In this document: piece by piece, positions 1-27,064 of the stretch
Layout: the number at the start of each line of letters is the position of its first letter
Position numbering within the stretch: the first letter of the stretch is position 1
Assembly (NCBI GenBank): GCA_036583965.1
Contig: JAZBQD010000017.1
Span: 24,710,385 to 24,774,384 of the forward strand
Source: Prunella strophiata
Lineage: Eukaryota; Chordata; Aves; Passeriformes; Prunellidae
Direction: 5' to 3'
Length of the DNA stretch: 64,000 nucleotides
The notes under the pieces: model-generated
The model's input: the letters and a program-made list of their open reading frames with translations, nothing else
Databases searched by the model: none
What the model was told of the DNA's origin: nothing
Position numbers and translations under genes: made by a program

Positions 1-586
1 CTGGTAAATTTGTTGCTTTGGAGTGCTTATTGATATATAAAATCTCATTACTGGCAAAATCTCTTTCACTGGCAACAAGCAGGGTCATAGGCTTTCTCCT
101 GCACCTCTCGTGTGTCTAAATTAACTACCTCAAAAATTCCCCCTCTCAGCCTATCACTACACAAGCCATTCTCACAGATTACAAATTCTTATTGCAAGCA
201 TCTCACCATCCTCATCTTTCCCTTTACACAAACCTACCTTACTAGCCAGGCAAAGGTCTAGTTCCCACTCCCACTTGCTTCCTTCACTCTGCTACTCCAC
301 AACAAAACTCCCAAAACTTGACAGCAGACTGCAAGAAGACAGGAGTCTCCACTGCCACCTAACTCTTCCTGGATGGCATGGCAATTATTTTAAGAAGAGT
401 AACTAGAGTTTACCACTAGAAACTCCAACTGCAACCTGGCACTAACATATCATCTTGAAATTGCTCAGGTATCAATGTGATATGCATTGTGCTGTTAGGG
501 TAACAGGTAACACTTCAATTTTCCCAAGCTGAGTTATGAGAAGTTGGGTTATTCAAAGATGAAAAACATACCCTTAATGTACTTAC

Positions 587-648
587 GCTTGTCTTTCTGT
601 GAAAATTTTATCTATATTCTGAGCGTCTCGGTCATTCTGAACCTTTAA
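587..648 (-). CDS. IFT74: IFT74 coding exon 7 (residues 171-191), last exon inside the window
   Basis: A 62-nt exon preceded by a long T tract and AAG (650-649), with donor CAAGC|GTAAGT. It encodes [20 protein letters not shown]. The remaining two thirds of the protein lie left of position 1. Confidence 0.92.
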
Positions 649-3600
649 CTTAAAAAAAAAAAAAAAATTGAAATACAGCCAAGTTTGTAATAAATCATGG
701 AATTATATAGGCTGGAAAATGCCTCTTAAGATCATCAAGTCCAGCCTTTAACTCAGCACTGACAGGTCCACCATTAAACCACATCCCTAAATACAACATG
801 TACATATCTTTTAAATATTTCCAGAAAAATTGATTCACTTACTATTTCTTTGGGATTTATTCCTGAAACACTTACTTATTTTTAAAACTACACAGATGTG
901 ATGAAAAGCACTCTTCTCTTTATGACACAGACATCATATCTTTATTATTCAATCAAATGCAAGCAAAAAAGAAGTTGTTTTGACCAAGAAATATTCAGGT
1001 CATCTTTCAAGTTACCAAAACAACCTTTACTGAAACTGGTTTCTTCTGTTTATGGACAAAGTGATCATAAGAAATAAAGTACGCATAATGCCATTCACGC
1101 CTTAACACTTAGAGGCTGTATTAGAAAATAAATAAGGAAAGCAAAGGAAGAACAAAAGTCTTTGATTTTGTGGTGGCTATGTCAGAGATTGATTTAATAT
1201 TTTTTACACTGAAGACATTTAAAAGGCTGAAGACAAAAGAGAATGTAATCTCCAGAAGACCACACAGCTTTACAAGGCAATGCAGTCTGCTTAAACTTGA
1301 CTCCCTAAGACTAGTGTTGTGTGCGCCCAAAAAATAAAAAAGGTATTTTAACACTCATAATTTGGGTTGGGATAACACCCTTCTCAAATGTAAATCACAG
1401 AAAACTATCATGGGGCTCTTAACACAAGACTTCAGGCAATTGTCTTACTGTTAACATGTTGCCAACATTATGAATAATTTAACTGGAAAAAAGTGGCTAA
1501 GTTTTAGATCAGTGCTATGCTTTTTTAGATATGCCACACATTCAAAGCACCAAGAAAGTAACACATCATTTCACTGTTAAACCATAGCAAATATCCTAAT
1601 TCTTACCATATTGTAATCACGGATCACTTCTGCCATATCTGTACTGGTGTTAAGTATATCCACAACCTGAAACAAGACAGAATTCCAACCTGTTACTGCT
1701 CTCCTTTCTTAAAAAAAAAAAAAAAAAAAAATCAGACAAAGGGTTCATGAAAACAGCAAATTTTGGTTATTGCAATAGGAAAAAATATGATTTGGCAATC
1801 TGAATAGATTACATGTCATATTTAGAAATAATCATCATTATATGTAGCTGTTCTAAGCATTGAAATATTACACAGCACCAGTTTCTTAAATCCATATGCA
1901 GATGCTTCTCCTAATGTAAAGTACACTTTTTGTTTTCCTCTGTTTCCATCTCTTTCCTTTCCAATAACTGAATAAAGGCAGTATTAACCAGTAAGTTTTC
2001 ACACAGAAATGTCACAAAATTATTCAGAATAAAGCAAAAGCAGTACAAAATCAGCAAGAGAATAAATGGGAGCATTCAGTATCAAAATTTGACAGCAGCA
2101 TACCATGTTGTAATCTGCTAGTTGACCTTGAAAATCTTTGATTTCACCAGCTAAAGCCTCTGCCCTAAAAATGAAACAAAAAAGTCAAACTTCAAATGGT
2201 AAGATTTGTACATGTCGAAATAAAATAATGAAAAAAAAACCCCAAAACTATTCACTGATTCCTTGAAGCCTGCCCAATACTTGAAAACAGTCTTGTGACT
2301 TAGAAAGGTAGCACTGCATTAGCTGCAATACATCTCACCGTTTTTCATAGGACAAATAGACAGATTTCTCTTGCTTGTACATTTCTACTTCTTCCTGCAG
2401 CTTGCTAATTTCTGTTGTAAGTTCATTTATTTTACTTCTGAAAAAAATAAAGAAAAAAAGAATCATTAACATTTGGAAGTCCAACTAAAGCACAGCTAGA
2501 ACAGTAAATATATTTTACGGTACGAGATTTGCAATTAGTATCTCTCAGACTGCACTTTGTTTCAACTCAGCATTTCTAAGAAGAAGTAAGTGTAGAAAAA
2601 AGCAAAGTGGTTGTATCAGATAAAGTCCTAAGTAGCTCCTGGAAAACCTTGGTATGAAATAAAATGTTTTAATTAGCTTTTTGTCTCTGCTGGTAAAACA
2701 AATGGCGAAGAAAAAAAAAAAAAAACCAACACAGTGTAATTTCACAGAATGCGAGTACCATCCATATTTAAAATGACATCTTTTAGGACTAATTATTCAA
2801 AAGTGTAATATGAGCAACTGATAAAATCCTGCATGCAATAGTTTCCACAAGGTCTTGCCTTTTTCATTGCTAGTTGAATGTATAATCCAAGCAAACCATC
2901 TGAAATGTACAATAAAAAATTTTTGGTTTGCAATGCTACTTGTTAGAAATGGAGCTATCATACCTAATAAACATTGGAGGTGGAAGCTCAGAATCACTGA
3001 CCCTCCCCTTACTAATGCTGTGAGAGAGCATTTAACTCTAGTTAAATAGCAAGCCTATCAACAAAAACTCAAGGGAATCTACTTCCTTTCTTCCTACAGA
3101 ATATCTATACACAAAATAATCTTCACTCTTACAGCAGCACTCTTACAAAAGTTCATTATAAGTGAACACCACTTATGCATCTATTGTCAAGCTTCAACTC
3201 TGCGCCTGAAAGGGAGGAGACATTTAAATGCATGTTGTTGAGACATACCTCAGCACACCAAGGTAGTATGTTTTATCCATTATCTGTCTCTGAGGACCTG
3301 ATAAAAGAAAGTCATATGATATTTTGTTTAAAAACCCTTAATTTAGATGAATTGTAAATTAGGAAAACAACCTGCAAAATTTACATTAAAAAATGTACAC
3401 CTAATATCTTTTAGTGCTCCTACATAGTTATTACGCAATTTTAAAAAAGAAGACATTTTTAGACTGCTGTGAAGATAAACATTACTAATACAAATATACA
3501 AACAGTTACCAAGTAATAGAGTACTTCAAGTACTCTTTAGTGATGGAAGAAGACACAATAACCTTGTTCTAGTCTTTTGAATTATTTTTAAAGGCAGCTC

Positions 3601-4304
3601 AGTTATTAGAAAAATGCTTATCTTTAGCTACCAAGGGTAATGACAGAAAGAGGGATGCTTTAATTTTCTCTTTGTCCTCTTTTTAATCACAGCTCTTCAC
3701 TCTGCAATTCATACAATGATAAAAAGCTTTCCTTTAAAAACCGAAATATTTTTTCAAAATGTTTGCAGACATCTTGAGGGCTATTTTGAGTGTAAAATAC
3801 CTTTCATTGCAGTTTTTATTCCACTTAATCCCTGTTGAGTCACTGGACGGTCTGCAACTTTAATCTGAGATGATAAGACTCCTCCAGGAGTCAAAGAACC
3901 ACCACGAGAACCAGGTCTTGCTGTACCAGGAGGCATCTATTAAAAAAACAAATGAAAAATCTACCAAGTCTGAATTATTACTTTATTATCCTTAAGCAAT
4001 TGCCAAAGCAGTTAAAAACTTCAGTTAGTCTCTACACTCTTTCTGTAGGAATCTTTTAGCATTTACATCTCTTCAGGGAAGCAATGCTTCAGATGAATAT
4101 CTGCTGCAGAAGGTAAGGGATTACTTTTGAGCAGCTGTTCATTGTTCCATCTATCTGCAACACTAATGCTGTTTAGGTCTCCCAGGTGAACTCTGGATGC
4201 TGATGTCCCTGATCCCCTCCAGACAAGGTTAGCAAGACTTTATACAAAACTGAAAACTTAAATTCTTCTTAAAAAAGAACTTCTCCTCACTCTGGTCTTG
4301 GTAC

Positions 4305-4335
<31 letters not shown>

Positions 4336-4511
4336 AAATACATAAAAATTAATGATACATTTTTTAATACTTTCTAACATACCGCTGTTCCTATTCTGCC
4401 TGCTGATGGAGTCCTTGATGAAGAGGTCAGTCCTATTCCTGCTTTTGAAGCAGAACGAGCCGAGGGAGGTCTGTTACTGCTGGCCATATTCGTTTCCTTT
4501 TTAACTTCTCT
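587..4511 (-). CDS. IFT74: IFT74, intraflagellar transport protein 74 (5' part; gene continues past the left edge)
   Basis: IFT74 is a core subunit of the IFT-B complex. It pairs with IFT81 through long coiled coils and carries tubulin and other cargo into cilia. Seven coding exons are seen, in order: 4487-4383, 3936-3801, 3297-3249, 2437-2339, 2164-2104, 1666-1607 and 648-587. All have AG/GT borders and the phases join without a break, giving residues 1 to about 190 of roughly 600. The first 80 residues are basic and Ser/Pro/Gly-rich with no predicted fold (starts [15 protein letters not shown]), as in the tubulin-binding tail of the family. From about residue 85 comes the typical [10 protein letters not shown] segment and then the heptad-rich coiled coil ([17 protein letters not shown]). 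The start ATG at 4487-4485 lies 24 bases inside an exon whose acceptor is at 4513-4512, so there must be an upstream non-coding exon in the CpG island. No exon was found in 1-586. The identity is very secure. Confidence 0.95.
695..835 (-). mobile_element. CR1 LINE 3'-end fragment (in IFT74 intron)
   Basis: The plus strand shows the usual complement of a CR1 3' end: a hydrophobic-run start, then AAGATCATCAAGTCCAGCCT and a degraded ACCATTAAACCACATCCC block. It is old and short. It lies in the same orientation as IFT74. Confidence 0.65.
1607..1666 (-). CDS. IFT74: IFT74 coding exon 6 (residues 151-170)
   Basis: A 60-nt symmetric phase-0 exon with acceptor CTTGTTTCAG and donor AATATG|GTAAGA. It encodes [20 protein letters not shown]. 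Exons 5 and 6 both end in DYNM, a short repeat also present in mammalian IFT74. Confidence 0.93.
2104..2164 (-). CDS. IFT74: IFT74 coding exon 5 (residues 130-150)
   Basis: A 61-nt exon with acceptor CATTTTTAG and donor AACATG|GTATG. It encodes [20 protein letters not shown], coiled coil, and ends in phase 0. Confidence 0.94.
2339..2437 (-). CDS. IFT74: IFT74 coding exon 4 (residues 97-130)
   Basis: A 99-nt exon with acceptor TTTTTTCAG and donor AAACG|GTGAG. It encodes the start of the coiled coil: [19 protein letters not shown], then [13 protein letters not shown]. Confidence 0.94.
3249..3297 (-). CDS. IFT74: IFT74 coding exon 3 (residues 81-97)
   Basis: This is a 49-nt micro-exon with acceptor TTTTATCAG and donor CTGAG|GTATG. 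It completes a Gly codon and then reads [16 protein letters not shown], a hallmark of IFT74. It was found by searching the minus strand for this motif. Confidence 0.93.
3801..3936 (-). CDS. IFT74: IFT74 coding exon 2 (residues 36-81)
   Basis: The acceptor TTTTTTTAATAG precedes 3936 and the donor is AAAG|GTATTT. The 136 nt encode [13 protein letters not shown] through [20 protein letters not shown], the conserved Gly/Pro/Arg-rich part of the tail. It ends with one spare base. Confidence 0.93.
4307..4332. repeat. Poly(A)/poly(T) tract in IFT74 intron 1
   Basis: A run of about 26 A on the plus strand lies roughly 50 bases downstream of the first coding exon in IFT74 orientation. It is either a simple homopolymer or the tail of a decayed retroelement, and its length is likely variable. 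Confidence 0.8.
4383..4511 (-). CDS. IFT74: IFT74 first coding exon (24 nt 5'UTR, then residues 1-35)
   Basis: The acceptor TTACCAG ends at 4512. The ATG is at 4487-4485 and the coding part (105 nt, 35 codons) ends in phase 0 at 4383 before GT. It encodes the disordered basic N-terminus, reading [15 protein letters not shown] to GRIGTA. Confidence 0.9.
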
Positions 4512-5000
4512 CTGGTAAGAAAAGAAATAATCCTTTGATTTGCACAAGGTCCTTTAAACTACGAGAAACCGAGTCTTTAAAGTATAACTCTTATTAGAAT
4601 GTTACGGGGAGTTGGTTTTGGTTTTTTTAGTAATCTCCAAAGAACTTCCTTACTGGATGGTACGAGACAGCGGCCGGGCTCAGGAAGGACCATTTAACGT
4701 CCATGAGGAGCTGAGGCAGCAGTCTCTTTTCAGTTTAGTGAGCCCTCAGCTTATTCTTGTGGCACTTATTGCTTCAGTATCTGAGTATAAATATTTAATG
4801 AAACAACCTGGAAGCGAGCAAGTGGTGCAAATACTCATTCTGGTTATCTACAGAGGGTCCATAAGCCATCACCCGTCACTACAGCAATCCCAAGCTGCGC
4901 TATGCCTGACAAACCCCGGCAACTTTCGCCATCCCCGACGGAGCCCATCCCAGCCGCACAGCAGCGCAGAGCCAGCGCCGCGACCGCCCGGGAGAGCCGC

Positions 5001-5085
5001 GTCGCGTCGCGTCGCGTCCCGTCCCGTCCCGTCCCGTCCCGTCCCGTCGCGTCCCGTCCCGTCCCGTCGCGTCCCGTCCCGTCCC
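5001..5085. repeat. 17-unit GTCCC/GTCGC pentanucleotide array in the IFT74/PLAA promoter island
   Basis: Seventeen consecutive 5-bp units are GTCCC or GTCGC. The order is three GTCGC, six GTCCC, GTCGC, three GTCCC, GTCGC and three GTCCC. The array ends five bases before a good minus-strand splice donor (CGCG|GTGAGG, GT at 5090-5089), so it would lie at the very start of IFT74 intron 1. Every unit contains a CpG. Confidence 0.95.
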
Positions 5086-5090
5086 CTCAC

Positions 5091-5180
5091 CGCGCCCCGC
5101 AGCCGCCATCAGCCCGCGGGCAGCGCCGCCGTATCGCAGCAACCACTCGCGCGGATATCGCGATGCCCGCAAATCTCGCT
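5091..5180 (-). other. IFT74: Probable non-coding first exon of IFT74
   Basis: The first coding exon has an acceptor upstream of its ATG, so a 5' leader exon is required. The best minus-strand donor in the island is CGCG|GTGAGG with the exon ending at 5091. The upstream limit (about 5150-5200) is a guess based on the position of the ZNF143-like site. This is inference from splice consensus only. Confidence 0.45.
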
Positions 5181-5203
5181 CCGACCCGCCGCGTCCCGCG
5201 AAG

Positions 5204-5222
5204 ACTACGACTCCCAGAGGGC
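5204..5222 (+). promoter_or_regulatory. ZNF143/Staf (SBS)-like motif
   Basis: ACTACGACTCCCAGAGGGC matches the ACTACAAnTCCCAGnATGC consensus bound by ZNF143 (Staf) at many bidirectional housekeeping promoters. It lies between the inferred IFT74 first exon and the PLAA start. Confidence 0.7.
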
Positions 5223-5323
5223 CCGGCGAGAGAAATGCTATTATGGCACAACCACCTGTGGAGCGCGATGCTTGCCGGGACAAGAAGTCTCGCGTTGGCC
5301 CGGCGGCGCGCCCTGTGACGGCG

Positions 5324-5342
5324 CTTCCGGCACGACTTCCGG
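5324..5342 (+). promoter_or_regulatory. Paired ETS-type sites (CTTCCGG x2)
   Basis: CTTCCGG at 5324-5330 and ACTTCCGG at 5335-5342 are two ETS/GABPA-type elements 11 bp apart. They sit about 40-60 bp upstream of the PLAA ATG and just downstream of a TGACG half-site, a usual arrangement near TATA-less start sites. Confidence 0.65.
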
Positions 5343-5383
5343 CGGCGGCGCGGCCCGTGCTGTGTCAGGCCGGCGCTGCCGCC

Positions 5384-21862
<16,479 letters not shown>

Positions 21863-21993
21863 TATTTTTTTCTTAGCACTTGGAAGACAGTGTATGCAGA
21901 AAAAAAGATGCTTGTATTCATATTTTATGACAGACTATACTTGGGGAAATACTGTGGATTAATTACACTTGACTTGTTGCAAGATACAGAGCA

Positions 21994-21999
21994 AATAAA
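21994..21999 (+). terminator. PLAA: PLAA poly(A) signal AATAAA
   Basis: A canonical AATAAA lies 132 bp after the stop codon. T- and GT-rich sequence follows (CTTTTTTCACTGTTTGTC), as expected of a cleavage site near 22015. The 3' UTR would be about 150 nt. Confidence 0.8.
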
Positions 22000-22015
22000 A
22001 CTTTTTTCACTGTTT

Positions 22016-23200
22016 GTCATTGGACTGCTTTTCTGAAGTGATCAGTGCACAGAAACTCCGCAAGGAGTCCTGACATTACTCAGATAAAAATAGATCACCA
22101 AGAAGTCAAACCATATCAGTACTTACAGGTCATCCAGACAGAAAGGTAGGAAATGGCTGTTATTTAGTGACTCTCAACTCTGACACCCATCCAATCACAT
22201 TCTGTGTTCCAGCATGATTAGTCTGTTTCTTGACCCTGGGGGTTTTTCAGTGGATGAGGGGCCCTGAGATCTCCTTAAGTTCAGCAGTGCGTTTCACAAG
22301 CTTATTAGTTAACATTAGTTAATATTAACCTTTGTCAAATTGCCTGGTAAGGAAATTTTTTATCAGCTTTCTCCACTTCCTTTGAAACTTAACTTTTATG
22401 GCTCTTATGTCATTTAATCCTAGGGCTAGATGACTTTTTGAGGGGTAGAACATCTACCTGACCCTTTTTTGGAAGCATGGATGTTGTGCTTCACTCATAA
22501 ATTTGTATCTTGCAGTTTGTAAAATAGCATGAACTTCTAGAGAAGCCTTTTAAATTGACTTTTTAATTTTTAAGGACAGGAATACCCCACTAGTTAATAC
22601 CAGATGTCTCACTCCATGTTGTAAAATCTAGATGGTTAAAAAAAGGTCATCTTGAAGAGTGGGAGAGCAATCTACATTGAGAGAACAGATTAAAGCTTCA
22701 GCAGAAGCTTGAAGAAGCTTCCTAAAGGTGGCTGGTGTACCCTGCATGTCAGTGTTTGAGGCATTTGGACAATGTCCATGACAAGAGGCTCTAACTTTTG
22801 TCCAAAAGTGGGTAGGTACCTTTACAACTGAAATACTCTGTTGTAAACTGCACAAATTTAAAGTCAAGTTTTATGAAGCAGCTTTAACTTCATAACTGTG
22901 GTGACTGTTGAAAGGGATAATAATACTTTGCAGCTTATTCCAGCAGATCTAAGATGTTCAGCTGAAAAGGGAAATATTATTTTCTACAACTGCAAGTGTT
23001 ACAATTGGGTTTAGAATTAAGATGAACTAAAGAGGGTCAATGTTTAAGTTGCATTTTTCATTAGACTAATAGAATAGAAAACAGGAAAAAAAGGGGCAAA
23101 CTTCTGGCACATGAGCTCCACACCCCCATGATACCTGCCTATGTTGTCTATGCCAGATGTGAAAAATGTTGTGACCAAGAGCTCTTAACTTTTGTTTTGT
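22016..23200. other. Intergenic DNA after PLAA, no gene recognised
   Basis: This is unremarkable AT-rich sequence. A 79-codon open frame lies on the minus strand (22628-22867); it has no recognisable family and is discussed under findings. No repeat family was identified. Confidence 0.6.
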
Positions 23201-23239
23201 TCCAGCTACCTGAACTGCATTACTACACTACTTCCAGCA

Positions 23240-24490
23240 AACTTTGTCTCTCAGCTCTTTAGTTTCACACTTGTACAGTTACCCTTTGGATGGATTTCCA
23301 GATAAATACCCTCACAGTCCTGATCATGGTCTGAGTCATACACTTTCTGATTTGATCTGTTGGAGGTTCATATATGAAGCAGTCCAACAAAATATTCGCA
23401 ATTTTACAGTGCTGATGAACCCCTTCCTGGGAAAGCATCTGAGAAGCTACCTTTAGGAAACATGTCTGTGAAATAATGTGCCTGTCTGTTGAATTTTGGT
23501 TGCCTACTATACAATTGTTCTTGAAGCTTCAGCTTTCTAATGTTGTGCTCTTCAACTGTGTTTGTACCTGTGCTTTTTAAGAAATTATACTTGTCTTAAT
23601 ATTTTTGTTTTGTTATTGTGGGATTGCTCTGTTACAGATTATCTCTACGTGAAAATTGTTATGAATTTCCCAGACCAAAAATTAATGTTTATATTAATAA
23701 ACATACTCTGGCAACTCCCAAGAAATGGTATATTAAAAGATATTACAAAATTCACTTAAACTTGCAGAGAAATTATGAGGCACAGCAAAAAATCCTTCTG
23801 GGGACTGTAGCACTAAGTGTTAGGCGAGATAAACAAAGCAGGCCAGGATTGTTTTGAGAGAAAGATACCTGCTGCCACAGGGTACTGTGATACCAACCCT
23901 TCCATGATCTTGCATCATCTGAGGAAACAGGGAGTGGGGAATTGCTTTTGCTTCTAAATGGCACTATTAGAGCTCCATTGTGGTTCATGTCAGCAACCGC
24001 ATGCATAAACACACAAATGCAGGTGAGGGTACTGCACAATCTGCTGCTGGCATCACCAATAAGATGAATGCCTTAGGAATGTCAGCAGGATCAAATTCCT
24101 GTTGCAGTGAAAGAATGTTATATCTATAGTGGGAAATGTGCCAGACATGAGGTCCACAGGGTACAATCAAAAAATTTTGAGACCAGAGACCATTGAAAAT
24201 AAGTATGTGCGTGGCACATAACTGGGAGCTGGCTTACTATCTACAGTAATACATTTTGAATAAGTTGATCTGTGTGCTAAGGGCTCCTGATTTCATTTAT
24301 CAGGGGAATAGTCGAAGTATGTTTGAGAGGTTTCAGGAGCCCCTTGAAGAGAAGCTGCGTCTTCTGCTAAGAATTCAAGGTCTCTCAGTAGATGACACGA
24401 CTCTTTTGGCATCTTTTTCTGAGATAGAAAGGAAGCTTTTAGAAAGAATAGCCAACAGCACGCAGTAGCATCTCACATTAAAGCATTGCT
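23240..24490 (+). other. Cluster of exon-like open stretches of unknown identity
   Basis: Three open stretches lie close together on the plus strand. They are 23261-23454 (reads DGFPDKYPHSPDHGLSH and AVQQNIRNFTVLMNPF), 23638-23857 (after TCTGTTACAG; reads RENCYEFPRPKINVYINK and TPKKWYIKRYYKIHLN) and 24301-24468 (after TCATTTATCAG; reads FQEPLEEKLRLLLRIQG and FSEIERKLLERIANSTQ, then TAG, with ATTAAA 9 bases on). They sit in different frames with stops between them and few good donors. I do not recognise the protein. They could be exons of an unannotated gene, a decayed pseudogene, or chance. Confidence 0.25.
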
Positions 24491-26440
24491 GTTAGGCATG
24501 ACTCAGGTTTTATGAAGTGGAAAAACTTGGGATCTACTTAGGCCAAAACTCAGGACAAGTATAAAAAGCCTTCCTAAGGAACTAAACAAGGAGTCAAAAT
24601 GGACTTATGTCAGCACCAACTGCTGTACTTTCTACAGTAATATAAATCGGTCTAATCTATCACAAGGTTTCTTTAATATCTTATTATGATGCACCTTGCT
24701 CATATCAGGACCTAATTAAGCAGTGTTAATTACTCAGTCATGTTCAGGCTACAGCCAGAAATAGACTACAGTCTGCAAACCTTTTTCATTAAAAGCACTG
24801 TACACACTGAACTATACATTCATTAATAATTTGATGCCGTGACTTTTTTATAATGTAGCATCCTATAATAATCTACAGGAGGAGTCTTACCACAGATCAG
24901 TACTAGAGAGGCAACTCCAAATGCATTAGGAAATGTTATAACCTGGTGGTTTCCATTGTGTGAAGTATTTTGCTTAAAAATACTTAGTTAAGCTTCTTAG
25001 ATGAATGTGATCCATTACTATACATTGTGATCACTTGCCTCTTTTTGTCTCTTTCTCCTTAAACTATCAACAAATCCAAAGTCTATAAATAGTAGATGTT
25101 TCCCATATTTTCAAAATGTGTACTAAATAGACTGAAATTAAATGTTTGGCAACAAGATTCCCTATGCAGCTGTTGACAGCCTGAAGAGTATCTGGGTGTT
25201 TTCAGATGTCCTGTTCTTACAGTGGTTTTTTGATGCTTATTCACTGTAGAGATTGAGGTTTCAAATTTGGTGGGAAATTTTGTTTCTAGACTTTCCAGTT
25301 GCAAGGATAATTTTGCAATGTTCTTGACACCACTGTTAGTCTCTACAAAATGCATTAAAAAAATAGTTTAAAGTATGAACTACCCCTTTTTGACAGCAGG
25401 ATTTGAAGCCTGTGAGCACCTAAATTTGAATATTAATACAAATCCTTTTATCAACAGCCGAGTTAGCTTCTGTTTTCTGTATTCTGCATTCATTTAAAGC
25501 ACACTGTGCATGCCTAAGCATACACTGCTAAACTTTTAATTTTCCTCATAGTTGCTCAAGGGATCTCATTTTTGTCCCAAACTTAGACCTGTCCTCAGTG
25601 TTTCCTAATTACATTACCTCTGCCACCTTCAGAGTGTGCTGAGGCTGTTATTCACTGATGATAAATATGAGCATCTATTCCCACCAGTCCAGGTAGTCTT
25701 AACAACATAAACTAATCAGGATTAACTCTGATATTATCTGCCTCTGCAGGGACTCACGTTTGATGAAAAAAGAACTGATGGTACTTAGTAAATTCTAACC
25801 ATTTTCAAAACAGTGTCAGCCCATGCAAATATGTATCATCTGCCTGCAGCAGTTTCGATATCACTAGTTTTGTACAACTTGCATTCACCAGACCTCTACC
25901 TAAATGGGCCAGTACCTCCCATTTGAAGATCCAACCCAATATGGACAAACTAGATGGCAACATGTTTGAATGTGGGAAAAAAAGTAGACAAAAACAGACA
26001 TTCTGTTCTGTTAAATAAAGAATTATTGCATATCTTTGCACAGTAAAGGAGATTTTTAAAACAAATTCTCTCTGCATAACTATGGGCATTTGTCTACTCT
26101 AGTCTTTAATTTTGACTAACCTCTTTAGGATAATAGACTGAGTTCCCTCTGTAACTAATCTGTTGGCAGAAAGCTGATCAGTGTCTTAGTGAATTGCACA
26201 AAGCAGTCACCTACCTTAAACAGGCTTCTCTGCTGCAATTCCTAATTGTTTGAATCCCATGAAGAAACTTCTCCACTACTCATTAATTATCACAAAAAAA
26301 GTTATTGTTGTTCCAAAGTTATTGGCAATACCAAGCAGCTGCCAAGGGAGGAGTGTGCATGTCCTTGCACCATTGAAACAGGTTGAAAGTCAGGGAAAAG
26401 GTCAGAATTAAACAATAGTTACAGAAGATAGAACTATGGA
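24491..26440. other. Intergenic AT-rich DNA, nothing identified
   Basis: No coding stretch, RNA gene or known repeat was recognised between the orphan exon-like cluster and the CR1 fragment before CAAP1. Confidence 0.6.
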
Positions 26441-26441
26441 G

Positions 26442-26878
26442 TCATCGTAGAATCATCAACGTTGGAAGAGAACTTAAAGTAATCAAGTCCACCATTCACC
26501 CAGCATTATCACTGTAACCATTGAACCATTAAACCACACCGCCAGCACCAGATCCAGACACGTCTTGAACACCTCCAGGGATGGTGGCTCCACCATCAGG
26601 AAAATCTATTCCAATGCCTGACCACTCTGACAGTGATATTTATTTTTTTTCCTTATATCTAATCTGAATCTCCCGTGTCTCAGATTAAGGCAATTTCCTC
26701 TTGTCGTCTCCCTGCAGGCACGGCAGGAGAGACTGACCCCCACCTCACTACACCCTCCTTCCAGGGAGTTTTAGAGAGCAATGGGGCCAGCCCTGAGCCT
26801 CTTCCTCTGGAGACTAAACAACCCCAGCTCCCTCAGCTGCTCCTCGTAAGATGTGTTTTCTGGGTCCTGGATCACCGA
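26442..26878 (-). mobile_element. CR1 LINE 3'-end fragment abutting the CAAP1 promoter
   Basis: The complement of a CR1 tail reads AGAATCATCAACGTTGGAAG, AACACCTCCAGGGATGGTGG, CCAATGCCTGACCACTCTG, GAGACTGACCCCCACCTCAC and CTAAACAACCCCAGCTCCCT. Its truncated 5' end (near 26878) sits about 190 bp before the CAAP1 start codon, directly against the CpG island. Confidence 0.92.
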
Positions 26879-26965
26879 TATGTGTGTGAAGAGGTGGCGT
26901 GCCCGCGTGTGGCTGCAGTTTTACTCGGGCCGCGCTCTCCCCCGCCATCCCCCCGTGCATTCACA

Positions 26966-26977
26966 GGCCGCCATCTC
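26966..26977 (-). promoter_or_regulatory. YY1-like motif
   Basis: The minus strand reads GAGATGGCGGCC, close to the YY1 consensus AAnATGGCGGC often found at the start of housekeeping transcripts. It lies about 90 bp upstream of the CAAP1 ATG. Confidence 0.55.
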
Positions 26978-27023
26978 GCGCCGAGGCCGCGGCCCCGCCA
27001 GGGGGCGCTGCCCGCGAGTCCCG

Positions 27024-27030
27024 CCGGAAG
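27024..27030 (+). promoter_or_regulatory. ETS-type site CCGGAAG
   Basis: CCGCCGGAAGCGG contains a GABPA/ETS core 35 bp upstream of the CAAP1 start codon. Confidence 0.55.
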
Positions 27031-27064
27031 CGGCGCTGGTGTGGCGGCGCGGCGCGGCGCGGCC

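Noticed and set aside
1..586. Search for the next IFT74 exon at the left edge
   Set aside because: No minus-strand stretch matches the expected continuation of the coiled coil with splice borders; the next exon must lie outside the window.
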